The notes beneath the pieces are model-generated. The model did not search any database. It saw nothing but the letters and a program-made list of their open reading frames with translations, and was not told the DNA's origin. Made by a program: the position numbers and the translations under genes. From Oscillatoria princeps RMCB-10 (GTDB lineage: Bacteria > Cyanobacteriota > Cyanobacteriia > Cyanobacteriales > Oscillatoriaceae), in the NCBI GenBank assembly GCA_019359235.1, contig JAHHHT010000035.1, forward strand, positions 27,535 to 91,534: a DNA stretch of 64,000 bases, given 5' to 3'. Numbering within the stretch: position 1 is the stretch's first letter; each line of letters starts with the position of its first letter. Below, piece after piece: positions 1 to 9,761 of this stretch.

Positions 1-378
1 GGATTCTCCCACCGGGGGCGCTGCGCTGCGCTACCAGGGGGACGCCAGAGGTGCCGGCGTCAAAGTTGCAATGCGTTTGTTCGCATTTCGCAACTGCCGG
101 GTAGTGTCTGAAAGGTAGTGATTTGAGCAACCGCAGGAACTGCGAGGGGCGCAGAGGGAGGAGAATAAGAAGAAAGCGGTTTGGGGTTGGCTGTCACGAC
201 TTGTTTGCTGCTGCTCAACTGCCGGTGGGGAAATCCACACTTCTGGGTGCTAGCACCGGCGCTTTCACTGGTTGCTGTCAGTTTGGGGCTTCTCCCGCTG
301 CGGGCGGGGGCAATTGGCCCCCCCTGCAACGGCCAGTTGAGATATAGCAATGGACAGTCAGTGCAAGGACATTGGGTC

Positions 379-583
379 GGAGGGAACGCAATTCCTACGA
401 AGTATAGGCGTAGGGCAGGCGTTCCCTCCGACCTCAAGGTCTCGCTTGATCGGAGGGAACGCAATTCCTACGTCCTAACCTAAGTGGCTACTGCTATAGC
501 AATAAACAGTAAGTTTAGGACACTTGGACACGAGACGCGTCCTACGAAGTATAGGCGTAGGGCAGGCGTTCCCTCCGACCTCA
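379..583. repeat. Dispersed repeat cluster in noncoding 5' flank
   Basis: Positions 1-600 hold no credible gene. The stretch 379-398 (ggagggaacgcaattcctac) recurs at 452-471, and the unit agtataggcgtagggcaggc occurs at 401-420 and 549-568, each followed by gttccctccgacctcaa. The 20-mer cctaagtggctactgctata at about 480-499 is found inverted near 11627-11646. The cluster ends where the truncated ABC transporter begins near 601, so repeat-associated rearrangement may have removed the transporter's front; that link is inference. Confidence 0.75.
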
Positions 584-600
584 AAGTCTAATGTCTTAAC

Positions 601-1464
601 CTAAGCGCCATTCCCGACAGCGATCGGGGGATGCTGTGGCAGCTGGGTTTGGCGCTGTTTGCGATCGCCTGCGGGCAGTCTGCGTTTCAGATGTCGCGCG
701 GGATTCTTTCCCTGCGGGTGGAAAATGCCGCTGACAGCGCTTTGCAGCCGGCAATTTGGGACCGGCTGCTGCGATTGAGTCCGGGGTTTTTTCGCCAGTA
801 TTCTTCGGGGGATTTGCTCAGCCGCACGATGTCGGCGAGCGCTATCCGCCAGAAGCTTTCGGGGGCGACGCAGCGCACGCTGCTCAGTGGGGTTTTCGCG
901 CTGCTCAATTTGTTTTTGATGTTCGCTTACAGCTGGCAGCTGGCTTTGGTGGGGGTTGCGGTTTCGGTTTTTGCGGTTTTGGTGACGGGGGTTTCTGGGT
1001 TTTTGGCAGTCCGCCAGTCGCGCCAGCAATTGGATTTGGATGGGGCGATTAATGGGCTGGCGGTGCAGCTGATTAATGGGGTGGCGAAGCTGCGGGTGGC
1101 GATGGCTGAAGGGCGGGCGTTTGCGGTGTGGGCGAATAAGTACAGCGAGCGCGTCCGACTGGAGGTGAGTTTGCAGCGAATTAATGATACGGTTGCTATT
1201 TTTACTGAGGCGCTGCCTTTGGTGACTTCGGCGCTGCTGTACTGGGTGGGGATGCAGTCTGTTGAGATGTCTCAGCAGGGGGGTGGCGGGCTGATTTCGG
1301 GTGCGTTTCTGGCGTTTAATTCGGCGCTGGGTATTTTTCTGTCGGGGGCGATTGATTTGAGCAATACGGCGATCGTGCTGTTGGGAATTGTGCCGCTGTG
1401 GAAGCGAACGCTGCCGATTTTGCAGGCGCAACCGGCAGTTGGGGGTGGTGCTGCAAAATGGTAG
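601..1464 (+). pseudogene. ABC transporter membrane-domain remnant (NHLP bacteriocin exporter type)
   Basis: Fragment of the membrane half of a peptide-exporting ABC transporter, the kind that pairs with the HlyD-type adaptor found next downstream. The readable frame runs from about 601 (IPDSDRGMLWQLGLALF) with several hydrophobic segments to LLGIVPLWKRTLPILQAQPA, after which the frame is lost at 1464. In the NHLP-family exporters a few hundred residues should precede this point; here the sequence begins abruptly beside a repeat cluster. The join to the ATP-binding half skips the region that carries Walker A. The missing front, missing middle and shifted frame argue for a pseudogene. The family assignment rests on recognising the linker and the ATPase half, and NHLP type is likely rather than proven. 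Confidence 0.75.
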
Positions 1465-1918
1465 GATAGGTGCGGGTTCGATTTTTGAAAATATTGCGGC
1501 GGGGGGGCTGGTGTCGCGGGAGGAAGCTTGGGTGGCGGCGCACATGGCCGGTTTTGCGGAGGATATCCAGCAAATGCCGATGGGTTTGCACACGGTTGTC
1601 AGTGAGGGGGGCACGAATCTTTCGGGGGGTCAAAGGCAGCGGTTGCTGATTGCTAGGGCGCTGGTGAATAAGCCGAAGGTTATTTTGCTGGATGAGGCGA
1701 CGAGCTCTCTGGACAACCGCACGCAGGCGATTGTGACTGAGAGTTTGAGCCGGTTGAATGCGACGCGGATTGCGATTGCGCACAGGTTGAGCACGATTCG
1801 CAATGCTGACAGGATTTATGTGATTGAAGCGGGGCGGGTGGTGCAGGTGGGTGCGTTTGAGGAGTTGGTGAAGCGGGAGGGGCTGTTTGCGCAGTTGGTG
1901 GCGCGACAGATGGAATGA
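1421..1918 (+). pseudogene. ABC transporter ATP-binding-domain remnant, Walker A missing
   Basis: Second half of the same broken transporter, in a different frame from the membrane half. It resumes at RQLGVVLQNGRIGAGSIFEN, the Q-loop region, and continues through the signature LSGGQRQRLLIARAL, Walker B VILLDEAT and the H-loop IAHRLST to a normal C-terminus. The Walker A motif and roughly 85-100 residues before the Q-loop are absent, because the membrane-half linker is joined directly to this point around 1430. Without a P-loop it could not hydrolyse ATP. An open frame exists from an ATG at 1388, but its first residues are out-of-frame sequence. The adaptor gene follows within about 95 bp, as in an operon. 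Confidence 0.8.
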
Positions 1919-2011
1919 GACTGCTGGCGAATTGATATGGGGTTAAAAATGAACCGCCAAGACGCCAAGGACGCCAAGAAGAAAGGAGAAAGGGGAGAAG
2001 GGACAGATACA

Positions 2012-2491
2012 ATGCAAGAGCGAGGCAGGAAAATCTTCCGGGAAGAAGCGCTAGAGCAGCTGTCTTCGCCGGAACAGCTTGACCGGCTAATGCGGGTTGT
2101 CAGCCCCCAAACATGGTTGCCGTTGGCGGCGACCGGCTTTTTGGTAGTTGCGGCTGGCGTTTGGAGTGTGGTGGGGCGAATTCCGCTGACGGTTTCGGGG
2201 TTGGGCGTGCTGGTGCGCCCCCGGAACGTGGTGCAATTTCAGACGCCCAGTGCCGGTCAGGTGTTAAATATTAGCGTTAAGGCGGGAGATGCGGTAAAAA
2301 AAGGTCAGGTGCTGGCGACAATCGACCAATCGCAGCTCAAGCAACAGCTGCAGCAAGAGCAAACCAAGCTAGCCGAACTGCAACAGCAGAACAAAAATGC
2401 CGGCACCCTCGAACAGCAGCAGATCGCTCTGGAAAAAAGAACTATTGAGCAGCAGCGGACAGATTTGCAGCAAAGTTTGCAGCGCCAATAA
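2012..2491 (+). pseudogene. HlyD-family adaptor, N-terminal part ending at in-frame stop
   Basis: Membrane-fusion adaptor of the type that couples a peptide-exporting ABC transporter to the outside. The best start is the ATG at 2012; the longer frame from 1937 reads through a common intergenic repeat (NRQDAKDAK) and is not convincing. The N-terminus has an SSPEQLDRLM stretch typical of NHLP-export adaptors, one membrane segment (about residues 32-52 from this start), then a biotinyl/lipoyl-like segment around GQVLNISVKAGDAVKKGQVL and the start of a Gln-rich coiled coil. Translation stops at TAA 2489-2491, yet the same frame continues without interruption in the next entry, so this is one gene split by a nonsense codon. 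Confidence 0.8.
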
Positions 2492-3787
2492 GTTGCGCCG
2501 GTGGTGCGCGAAAAAACACTCGCAGCCCTAGAGCAAAAGCGCAAAAGCCTTCAGGAAAGCTTGCGCCGGGAGGGCATCGCACCGGCACTGCGCCAGCAAA
2601 CGCTAGCAGCGCTGGAGCAAAGACGCCAAAGCCTTCAGGAGAGCTTGCGCCGAGAGAAAGTCGCGCCAACGCTGAGACAGGAAAATCAGGCGGCGCTCGC
2701 CGAAAAGCGCAAAAGCCTGCAGCTGCAAAAGGAACAAATCAACTCCTTGCTGCAAACCAGACAGCAGCGAGTCGAAACCAGGCGTCGCCTCTTCCAGGAG
2801 AAGCTCGTCAGCCAAGACATAATGCTGCAAGCGGAAGAAGAACTTTTCAGCGCTCAGAGACAGCTGGCGGAACTGGACGCGCAACTGAAAGAGCTCGACG
2901 TTCAAGAAACCAACATTGAGCGAGATTACCTGCAAAACCTCAACCGAGTTGACGACATCAAAAATAACTTGCAACAAATCGCTCTCGAAGTCGCCAACAC
3001 CGAACGAGACTACCTGCAAAGCCAGAATAGAATTGACGACATCAAAACCAGCCTGCAGCAAATCGAGGTTGAAGTCGCCAGCGCCGAACGGGAGTACGTG
3101 CAAAGTCTCAACAAAATAGACCAAATTAAGACCCAAATCAAAGATATCGACGCCCAAGAGGCGAAGCTCAACCGAGAGTCGCTAGAAAAAGAAAACGACG
3201 CAACGAACGAGATTCAGCAAATTAAGCGCCGGATCGATCAACTGGAGCTGCAATTGGCCAAAGAAAGCAAAATTGTCAGCCCCTATGATGGCCAAATCTT
3301 AGAATTGAGCGCGGTTGCCGGTCAAATTGTCGGTGTCGGCACCCGTATTGGAGCGATGGAATCTGAAGAGGCTAACGCTAAATTAGAAAGCCTTGTCTAC
3401 TTTGCTGACAAAGATGGCAAGCAAATTAAATCGGGGATGGCGGTACAGGTGACTCCCAGCGTCGTCAAGCGCGAACGCTATGGCGGTATTGTGGGAGTCG
3501 TGACGAAAGTCTCTCCTTTTCCCGTCACTGTTCAAGATATTACAGCGATTGTCGGCAACGAAGAGTTGGCAAGAAGCCTCGCGAGCGATAGTGGGGCGCG
3601 GGTGCAAGTCTTTGTGCAGCTGCAAGAAAACTCAACCACCACCAGCGGTTACCAATGGTCTTCCTCAAAAGGGCCGTCCCTAAAAATTTCATCGGGCACG
3701 ACTGCCCAGGTCCGGGTCAAAGTTGGAGAAGTCGCACCCATCTCTTATATTATTCCTATTTTGCGCAGTTGGAGTGGCATTTATTAA
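2492..3787 (+). pseudogene. HlyD-family adaptor, remainder after in-frame TAA
   Basis: Direct in-frame continuation of the adaptor after TAA 2489-2491; the first start available to it is the GTG at 2501. It contains a long coiled coil with a 28-residue repeat (units begin REKTLAALEQ and RQQTLAALEQ, about 84 bp each), then the returning lipoyl half (SPYDGQILELSAVAGQIVGV) and a beta-barrel-like C-terminus ending LRSWSGIY. By repeat alignment the stop sits where neighbouring units have Lys (AAA) or Gly, so one A-to-T change explains it. The C-terminal part alone lacks the membrane anchor and could not work. Whether the whole is expressed by readthrough cannot be told from sequence, but its damaged transporter partner suggests decay. 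Confidence 0.75.
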
Positions 3788-3813
3788 AATAAATTGGAGC
3801 GGGAAGTGCGCTG

Positions 3814-3844
3814 GTAGGGTGCGTTCCTCCGGAACGCACCCTAC
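3814..3844. terminator. Hairpin between convergent genes
   Basis: gtagggtgcgttcc (3814-3827) and ggaacgcaccctac (3831-3844) form a perfect 14 bp stem with a 3 nt loop, between the converging adaptor and HtrA genes. There is no strong T-run, so bidirectional terminator is an inference. The same arm sequence recurs at 18049-18186, which makes it a dispersed palindrome as well. Confidence 0.55.
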
Positions 3845-3983
3845 TAATAATGCTGCTATTTGAGGGAAGGAGGCAGAGCCTCCAGATCAGCGTTCCCAGG
3901 CGGAGCCTGGGAACGAGGTGAACGAGGTGAAAAAAATTGGTATGAGGGGCTATGGATGCCGGCAAATCAGCCCAACCTGAGGG

Positions 3984-5213
3984 TTACGAGCGAGCCGCCT
4001 CCCGCAGTTCCCCAGGTCGCACGGTTAGCTGCAGGGTTTGGTCGCCCCGCTGCACTTTCAACTGCAAAGGCTGACCGATGCGGCTGCGCTCCACCGCGCT
4101 TTGCAACTTTTCGGCAGTGGTTACAGGCTGTCCATCCACTTCTGCAATCACGTCTGCGCGACGCACGCCGGCGGCGGCTGCAGGACTGTCCGGCATCACT
4201 TGCACCACAAGCACCCCATTAATTTCAGGTACACTAAAAGGCGAATTGGGGTCACTATTGGACTGTTTGGCGATTTCTGGAGTCAGCGTGAGCATGCGAA
4301 TGCCGATGTAGGGGTGCGGGATTTTTTCGCCGCGAGCCAGGGCGTCTTTAATCTGCTTGGCTTTGTCGATAGGAATGGCAAACCCAATCCCCTGCGCCTC
4401 GGCGCGAATAGCCGTGTTGATTCCAATGACTTCACCCCGGTCGTTCAGCAGGGGACCGCCAGAGTTGCCGGGATTGATAGCGGCATCCGTTTGAATAAAA
4501 TCGAGGCGTTTGTCAGGAATGCCGACTTGGGCGCTGGAGCGGTCGATAGTGCTGATAATTCCCAGGGTGACTGTGTTATCTAGCCCCAAGGGGTTGCCAA
4601 CTGCGATCGCCCAGTCTCCCACCTGTACTTGAGTGGAGTTTCCTAAGGGAGCCACCGGCAGGCTCTGTCCGGGAATTTTCACCACCGCCAGGTCGGAAGG
4701 CTCGTCAATCCCGCGCACTTCCCCTTTGAAAGTGCGCCCGTCCTTGAGGGTGACGCTGACGGTATCGGCACCGCTGACGACGTGAGCGTTGGTGAGAATG
4801 ATGCCGGTGCTGTCAATAATAAAACCTGACCCCTGACCGCGCTGGTGATACTCTTTGGGCTGTCGGGAAAACATGTCGTCCCCAAAAAAGTCGCGCAAGA
4901 AGGGGTCATCAAAGAAGAAGTTTGGAGTTTTGCTGGTAATGACGCGCTCGGTGTCGATGCGCACCACTGCCGGCCCGACTCGATTCACGGCGGCTGTCAC
5001 AAAATTGCGGCTGTCCGCACGCGGCGGGACTGCGACCTCAGGATCTGCCGGCTGAACCTGCGAAACCGCCGGCACAGGTGCCAGCTTGGGAATCAGCAGG
5101 TTGGGAAATGCCCGCAAACTAACCAAGGTCAAGGCAACACTCAAGACCGCCGCTAGGGCATAACCGCCGACTTGACGCAGAGGCGCAAAACGTTGCTCAG
5201 AAGAAGATGTCAT
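3984..5213 (-). CDS. HtrA/Deg-family trypsin-like serine protease with PDZ domain
   Basis: Periplasmic or lumenal quality-control protease that degrades misfolded proteins. The 409 residues begin with a membrane anchor or signal segment (about 15-35), then a Pro-rich linker, a trypsin-like domain and one C-terminal PDZ domain (about 295-405). The catalytic triad is visible: His144 in TNAHVV, Asp174 in SDLAVVKI and Ser251 in NPGNSGGPL. Single-PDZ architecture fits the cyanobacterial HhoA/HhoB/HtrA group, but which of the three cannot be decided. A Shine-Dalgarno-like tggagggg precedes the ATG. An extended -10 (TGC-TATAAT) lies about 66-74 bp upstream. It converges on the broken adaptor gene and lies tail-to-head downstream of dnaK with a repeat-rich 330 bp gap. 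Confidence 0.95.
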   Translation of the reverse strand: MTSSSEQRFAPLRQVGGYALAAVLSVALTLVSLRAFPNLLIPKLAPVPAVSQVQPADPEVAVPPRADSRNFVTAAVNRVGPAVVRIDTERVITSKTPNFFFDDPFLRDFFGDDMFSRQPKEYHQRGQGSGFIIDSTGIILTNAHVVSGADTVSVTLKDGRTFKGEVRGIDEPSDLAVVKIPGQSLPVAPLGNSTQVQVGDWAIAVGNPLGLDNTVTLGIISTIDRSSAQVGIPDKRLDFIQTDAAINPGNSGGPLLNDRGEVIGINTAIRAEAQGIGFAIPIDKAKQIKDALARGEKIPHPYIGIRMLTLTPEIAKQSNSDPNSPFSVPEINGVLVVQVMPDSPAAAAGVRRADVIAEVDGQPVTTAEKLQSAVERSRIGQPLQLKVQRGDQTLQLTVRPGELREAARS

Positions 5214-5278
5214 TGGGGAACCCCTCCACTTTAGACAGACCGCTCAACCGGCTCGAATTTTTATTTTTAGTATTCCCT

Positions 5279-5287
5279 ATTATAGCA
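5279..5287 (-). promoter_or_regulatory. Extended -10 promoter element for htrA
   Basis: On the minus strand the bases read TGC-TATAAT (-10 at 5279-5284), about 66 bp before the protease ATG. No good -35 is seen at 17 bp. The element sits at the edge of a dispersed repeat that recurs near 46021, where the TATAAT is not kept, so a promoter role is plausible only. Confidence 0.4.
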
Positions 5288-5535
5288 GTTTTCATATCAG
5301 TGCTGTACATTTTCATATGCCGCGCATCCGGGACTCTGAGACGCGATAAATCGAGATCCGATAAATCGCGTCTCTATAAGAAAATGACTGTAAACTGTCC
5401 CTCGTCCCTCGTTCCCAGGCAGAGCCTGGGAATGAGAACCGAGAGGCTCTGCCTCCCGATTAGCTATTCCCTCGTTCCCAGGCTCGGCCTGGGAACGAAA
5501 ACCGGGAGGGTCAGCCTCCCGATTATCTAGCTATT
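5288..5535. repeat. Composite of dispersed palindromes
   Basis: Three repeat modules are stacked here. The first (about 5281-5398) includes gttttcatatca...gtacattttc and gagacgcgataaatcg and is related to 46021-46160. The second and third are two copies of a palindrome, cgttcccaggcagagcctgg and cgttcccaggctcggcctgg (about 5409-5440 and 5471-5500), each followed by a Gly/Ala-codon-like gaggctctgcctcccgatta tail. The same palindrome family appears at 3889, 28500, 43830 and 58503. Confidence 0.75.
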
Positions 5536-5543
5536 CGCGCTCA

Positions 5544-7445
5544 TTACCGGCGTTCGACAAAATCGGCATCAATCACATCTTCGCCACCGGCACTGGTGCC
5601 GGGATCGCCGGCGTGAGCTTTACCGTTGGGAGAGCTGCCTCCCGCTTGAGCGTAGATAGCGCTGCCAATTTGCATCAGAGCTTGCTGCAAGTTATCGCTG
5701 AGAGACTTGATGCGGTCGGAATTGTTATTTTTGATGGCTTCCCGCAAATCCTTAACCAGCCCTTCAGCGCGGCTCCGGTCAGCTGCCGGCACTTTATCGC
5801 CCAAGTCTTTCAGCTGTTTCTCGGCTTGATAAGCCAAGGAATCCGCCATGTTCTTAGTGTCAATTTCTTCGCGGCGCTTGCGGTCAGCTTCCGCATTCCG
5901 CTCAGCTTCTTTAACCATCCGCTCTACGTCGCTCTTATCGAGAGTGGAGGCACCGGTGATGGTAATTGACTGTTGCTTGCCAGTTCCTTTATCTTTAGCC
6001 GAGACGGACAGGATGCCATTCACGTCGATGTCGAAAGTGACTTCGATTTGGGGAATGCCTCTGGGTGCTGTTGGAATCCCATCCAGGCGGAAATTGCCCA
6101 AGCTCTTGCTGTCAGAAGCCATTTCTCGCTCGCCTTGGAGGACGTGGATATCCACGCTGGTTTGCCCGTCCGCAGCGGTGGAGAACACTTCCGATTTCTT
6201 GACGGGGATGGTGGTGTTGCGAGGGATGATTTTCGTCATCACGCCGCCGAGGGTTTCTACGCCAAGCGATAGAGGCGTGACATCCAGCAGCACGATATCT
6301 TTGACTTCACCGCCCAGCACGCCGGCTTGAATCGCAGCGCCAACCGCCACAACTTCATCGGGGTTAACGCCTTGACAGGGTTCTTTGCCGGTCAGGCGCT
6401 TCACCAGTTGCTGCACGGCGGGAATCCGGGTGGAACCGCCGACGAGCACAACTTCATCCAGCTCCGCCGCACTCAGTTTAGCATCTCGGAGGGCTTGTTC
6501 CACCGGCCCGCCACAGCGTTCGAGCAAATCCGAGCAAAGTTCTTCAAATTTAACTCGCGTCAGGCTCACGTCCAGGTGTTTTGGGCCTTCTTGAGTCGCC
6601 GTGATGAAGGGGAGATTGATGGTACTTTGAGTGGCGCTAGACAGTTCAATTTTCGCTTTTTCCGCCGCTTCAGTCAGCCGCTGCAGCGCTTGCCGGTCTT
6701 TGCGCAGGTCAATCCCTTCGTTGCGCTTGAACTCCGACGCCAGCCAATCGACTATTTTCTTGTCGAAGTCATCGCCGCCGAGGTGGGTGTCGCCACTGGT
6801 GGATTTGACTTCAAATACGCCATCGCCCACTTCCAATACTGACACGTCAAAGGTGCCGCCGCCGAGGTCAAAGACGAGGATAGTTTCGCTCTCCTTTTTA
6901 TCCAGACCGTAGGCTAGGGAGGCAGCAGTGGGTTCGTTGATGATGCGCAGGACTTCCACCCCGGCAATTTTGCCGGCATCTTTGGTCGCTTGGCGCTGCG
7001 AGTCGTTAAAATAGGCGGGGACTGTAATCACGGCTTGCGTGATTTTTTCTCCCAGATATTTGCTGGCGTCATCCACCAGTTTGCGCAGCACTTGGGCGGA
7101 AATTTCTTCTGGGGCGAATTGCGCTTTAGCGGTTGTGCAGTCGAGTTTGACGTTGCCGGTGCTGTCGCGCAGAACTTTGTAGGAAACTTCGGTGGCTTCG
7201 TGGGTGACTTCGCTGTATTTGCGCCCGATGAAGCGCTTGACGGAATAGAAGGTATTTTCGGGGTTCATCACCGCTTGGCGTTTGGCGATTTGGCCGAATA
7301 AGCGGTCGCCGGTCTTGGTGTAAGCCACGACAGATGGGGTAGTGCGACCGCCTTCTGCGTTAGCAATCACCACAGGTCGCCCACCTTCAATCACCGCCAC
7401 ACAAGAGTTGGTGGTTCCCAAGTCAATGCCGACTACTTTTGCCAT
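5544..7445 (-). CDS. dnaK: Chaperone protein DnaK (Hsp70)
   Basis: ATP-driven Hsp70 chaperone of the cytoplasm that works with DnaJ and GrpE. The 633 residues have the normal bacterial length. The nucleotide-binding domain carries [13 protein letters not shown] at the N-terminus, the [14 protein letters not shown] phosphate loop near residue 195 and [14 protein letters not shown] near 335. The substrate-binding domain, a Lys/Glu-rich helical lid and an acidic tail ending [12 protein letters not shown] follow. Cyanobacteria carry several dnaK paralogues; the tail resembles the major DnaK2 type, but that is an impression without alignment. Hsp20 lies 92 bp upstream on the same strand, making a heat-shock pair. 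No CIRCE inverted repeat was seen before either gene. Confidence 0.97.
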   Translation of the reverse strand: MAKVVGIDLGTTNSCVAVIEGGRPVVIANAEGGRTTPSVVAYTKTGDRLFGQIAKRQAVMNPENTFYSVKRFIGRKYSEVTHEATEVSYKVLRDSTGNVKLDCTTAKAQFAPEEISAQVLRKLVDDASKYLGEKITQAVITVPAYFNDSQRQATKDAGKIAGVEVLRIINEPTAASLAYGLDKKESETILVFDLGGGTFDVSVLEVGDGVFEVKSTSGDTHLGGDDFDKKIVDWLASEFKRNEGIDLRKDRQALQRLTEAAEKAKIELSSATQSTINLPFITATQEGPKHLDVSLTRVKFEELCSDLLERCGGPVEQALRDAKLSAAELDEVVLVGGSTRIPAVQQLVKRLTGKEPCQGVNPDEVVAVGAAIQAGVLGGEVKDIVLLDVTPLSLGVETLGGVMTKIIPRNTTIPVKKSEVFSTAADGQTSVDIHVLQGEREMASDSKSLGNFRLDGIPTAPRGIPQIEVTFDIDVNGILSVSAKDKGTGKQQSITITGASTLDKSDVERMVKEAERNAEADRKRREEIDTKNMADSLAYQAEKQLKDLGDKVPAADRSRAEGLVKDLREAIKNNNSDRIKSLSDNLQQALMQIGSAIYAQAGGSSPNGKAHAGDPGTSAGGEDVIDADFVERR

Positions 7446-7537
7446 AATCTTAACTCCTAATTGGTGCTAAATGATGCTTTTAGGTGAGCCATTCTAACTG
7501 CGGGGTGCGTCGGGACGCACCCGGCACCACGTTTGGG

Positions 7538-7978
7538 TTATCCGAGGTTAACTTTGACAACTCGGTTCTTCTCTTCTTCGGCTTTCGGCAGAGTTAGGGT
7601 CAGGATGCCATTTTTGTATTCAGCCTGTACCTTGGTATTTTCAACCCGAGCCGGTAAGGGAATCACGCGGCGGAACTGACCGTAGCGAAATTCAGTGCGA
7701 GTCACGCCTTTTGCTTCGGTTCGGGCTTCATACTTGCGTTCGCCGGTAATCGCGATCGCTTCCGCTGTGACTTGCACGTCTAAGTCTTTGGATTCCACGC
7801 CGGGAACTTCCAGTTTCAGGTGGATGGCTTCAGGGGTTTCCGTCATCTCCGCTGGGGGGATAAAGTCGGCAATACCGTTTTCCCCATTGCTGGCTGGCGT
7901 CAGGCTGTCTAATAGCCGATTCATTTCCCGCTGCAAGGTTTCCATCTCGCGGTAAGGGTTCCAACGAACGAGTGCCAT
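7538..7978 (-). CDS. Hsp20 small heat-shock protein
   Basis: Small alpha-crystallin-type chaperone (146 residues) that holds unfolded proteins for refolding by the DnaK system encoded next downstream. The start chosen is the ATG at 7978 (MALVRWNPYREM), because aggaggc lies at ideal spacing before it; a longer frame begins at 7996 but would place that ribosome site inside the gene. The alpha-crystallin domain covers about residues 45-140, with the diagnostic LEVPGVESKDLDVQV and C-terminal beta strands around EYKNGILTLTLPKAEE. The N-terminal arm is short and Glu/Arg rich, as in class A bacterial members such as HspA. There is no typical I-X-I tail; it ends RVVKVNLG, which is usual for the cyanobacterial members. 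Confidence 0.95.
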   Translation of the reverse strand: MALVRWNPYREMETLQREMNRLLDSLTPASNGENGIADFIPPAEMTETPEAIHLKLEVPGVESKDLDVQVTAEAIAITGERKYEARTEAKGVTRTEFRYGQFRRVIPLPARVENTKVQAEYKNGILTLTLPKAEEEKNRVVKVNLG

Positions 7979-7996
7979 AGTGGTTGCCTCCTGCAT

Positions 7997-9761
7997 TTAA
8001 GGTTTGGGGTAAGCTGAGGCTGTTTCCTGAATTGCTGCCTCTGATAGTTAGGATATGCAGGATGGCAGGGTTAGTAAATTCGGTTTTAACTAGTTTCTGA
8101 CTGGTAATTGCCGCACTCTTAACCTGTATTGGTCGCCTCACCCAGACTGCAGGCTAAACCGATCCGATCTATGTTCGGTAAAGTGTACTTCAGTAGGGTG
8201 GGTTCCCAAAGGGAACTCACCGAGAGATCCTATTTCCCAAAGTGGGACGCTTCCGTTGCCATTCCCCAGCGGCCAGGGTAAACTCTCTTTTATATATTGA
8301 GAGAGAAAAGCTAAGCCTCTAACCGCGCTGAAGCAGAAAGAGCGAGATTGCCGGTGGCGCTCGACGCCGCTAATCGCAGCAGCCGCAACCAATCGTTTAT
8401 GTACTGTCGGCTGTGCTGGAAGGAGCGCTCGGCGAAGATGCCGGTTTGATGGATGAAGCCCTATCATCGTTGAGCGAGTGAAGGAGAGCTCACTCAGCAC
8501 CAGACGCAATCGATTGCGTTGCGCTATCTCTCAGGAGGAATTGACTCTGACCGGCTCAATCGATATCTGTGGCACAGCGAAGGGCGGTAGGGCCTGCTTC
8601 ACCCGAAATATTTGTGACACAACCGAGGACTCTACTGAACTCGCCCCCAAAACCCGGCCCTCCTGCGCAAATCTCAAGCCTCAGCCCGATTCCTATCTGC
8701 AGGACTGATTTAGTTGCCTTCCTTTACATCCTGCTTTAATTCAAGAATTCAGTCAGGGGGAAAACCCTACCCGAAAAGTGCTATTTACCGCACCTCATGT
8801 CGGCAAGCGCCGCCAGCCAGCAGCCGGGAATCCTTTTGCCATTGCATCAGCCATTGGGTGAGGAATGCCGGCTCGATCAAGTAATATCATGTCAGCTTGA
8901 ATACCGATCGCATCTCTGAGTCAGGACATTGGGCACGCTCGCATTGGGCATCCTCCGAGCCGGTCTGCGTGTTTCTGATTAATCAACAGGACATGATATA
9001 ACTCCTTCTTTGAAAAATACTCCGCATATTAATAGGGGAGAATCTTGCAGAACGCGCCCGTCGCGTCTGGAGCCGGAAAGCTCGGTCGCAATGCTTTTGA
9101 TTGCAATAAGTGGGTATCACCGGCTTCCCGCTTCAGGAACCGTGGCGGCGACCGGCTGGCCGGCGGCCAGCCGCCGGCCTGTCCCTTGCAGGGGGCGAGG
9201 CGTGCTGTTTCCTGAAAAAGGGAGCGGGAAAGGGGAAATTAATGCAGACCGCACCAGCAAGGGCTTGTTGCCGGTGCCGGCGACCGCAGCTCGCATGCCC
9301 GCGTGTGGCGGGTGCCGCGCCCGCAAGGGGCGCATTTAACCGGCAAAGATTTTCTGGAAATTCCGGATAGCAAGGCAATCAGTCAGGAGGGCGCACCGGC
9401 ACTGAATGGGATGCCGGTTTAATCAAACGGTTGCTCGCGCACTCGGCCTTAAGAGAGTGTTTATAAAGAAAAAGGGAGGGCTGCCAGAAACCGGGTTTCT
9501 TGAGGCGAGGGCCTTAAATATGAGCTAACCCTGAGAGAAACCCGGTTTGTCACCCCGTTTAATCAAACGGTGGCTGGCGCACCCGGCCTTAAGCTTGCGG
9601 TCTGGTTTATTAATTTACCGAGCAGCGCTCGCAGACCTCAGCCAAACTGCTGCCATCGTCCAAGCCGCTCCAAAATATCCGGACTAACCCCTCAAAGAGT
9701 GCGAATTTAAAAAATAGCACAAGCTGCAAGTAGCGAATCAATCGTTTCAGGGATTTTTCCT
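7997..9761. other. 1.76 kb noncoding stretch with repeats
   Basis: No gene is recognised here; the open frames (for example 8138-8509 minus, 8478-8708 plus and 9010-9339 plus) are short, compositionally odd and resemble no family. A 36 bp near-duplicate (tttaatcaaacggttgctcg onward) lies at 9418-9453 and 9557-9593, and agaaaccgggtttctt palindrome pieces lie near 9489 and 9536. The 9140-9350 part is very GC rich with short palindromes. It may be a graveyard of degraded genes, but nothing supports naming one. Confidence 0.6.

Noticed and set aside
60..464. 134-residue minus-strand frame at the left edge
   Set aside because: It overlaps the dispersed repeat cluster and looks like translated repeat.
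7979..8140. CIRCE/HrcA operator before hsp20 or dnaK
   Set aside because: The ttagcactc inverted repeat was looked for and not seen in either upstream region.
8138..8708. Frames of 123 and 76 residues in the 8 kb gap
   Set aside because: No family resemblance and composition of noncoding DNA; they overlap each other on opposite strands.
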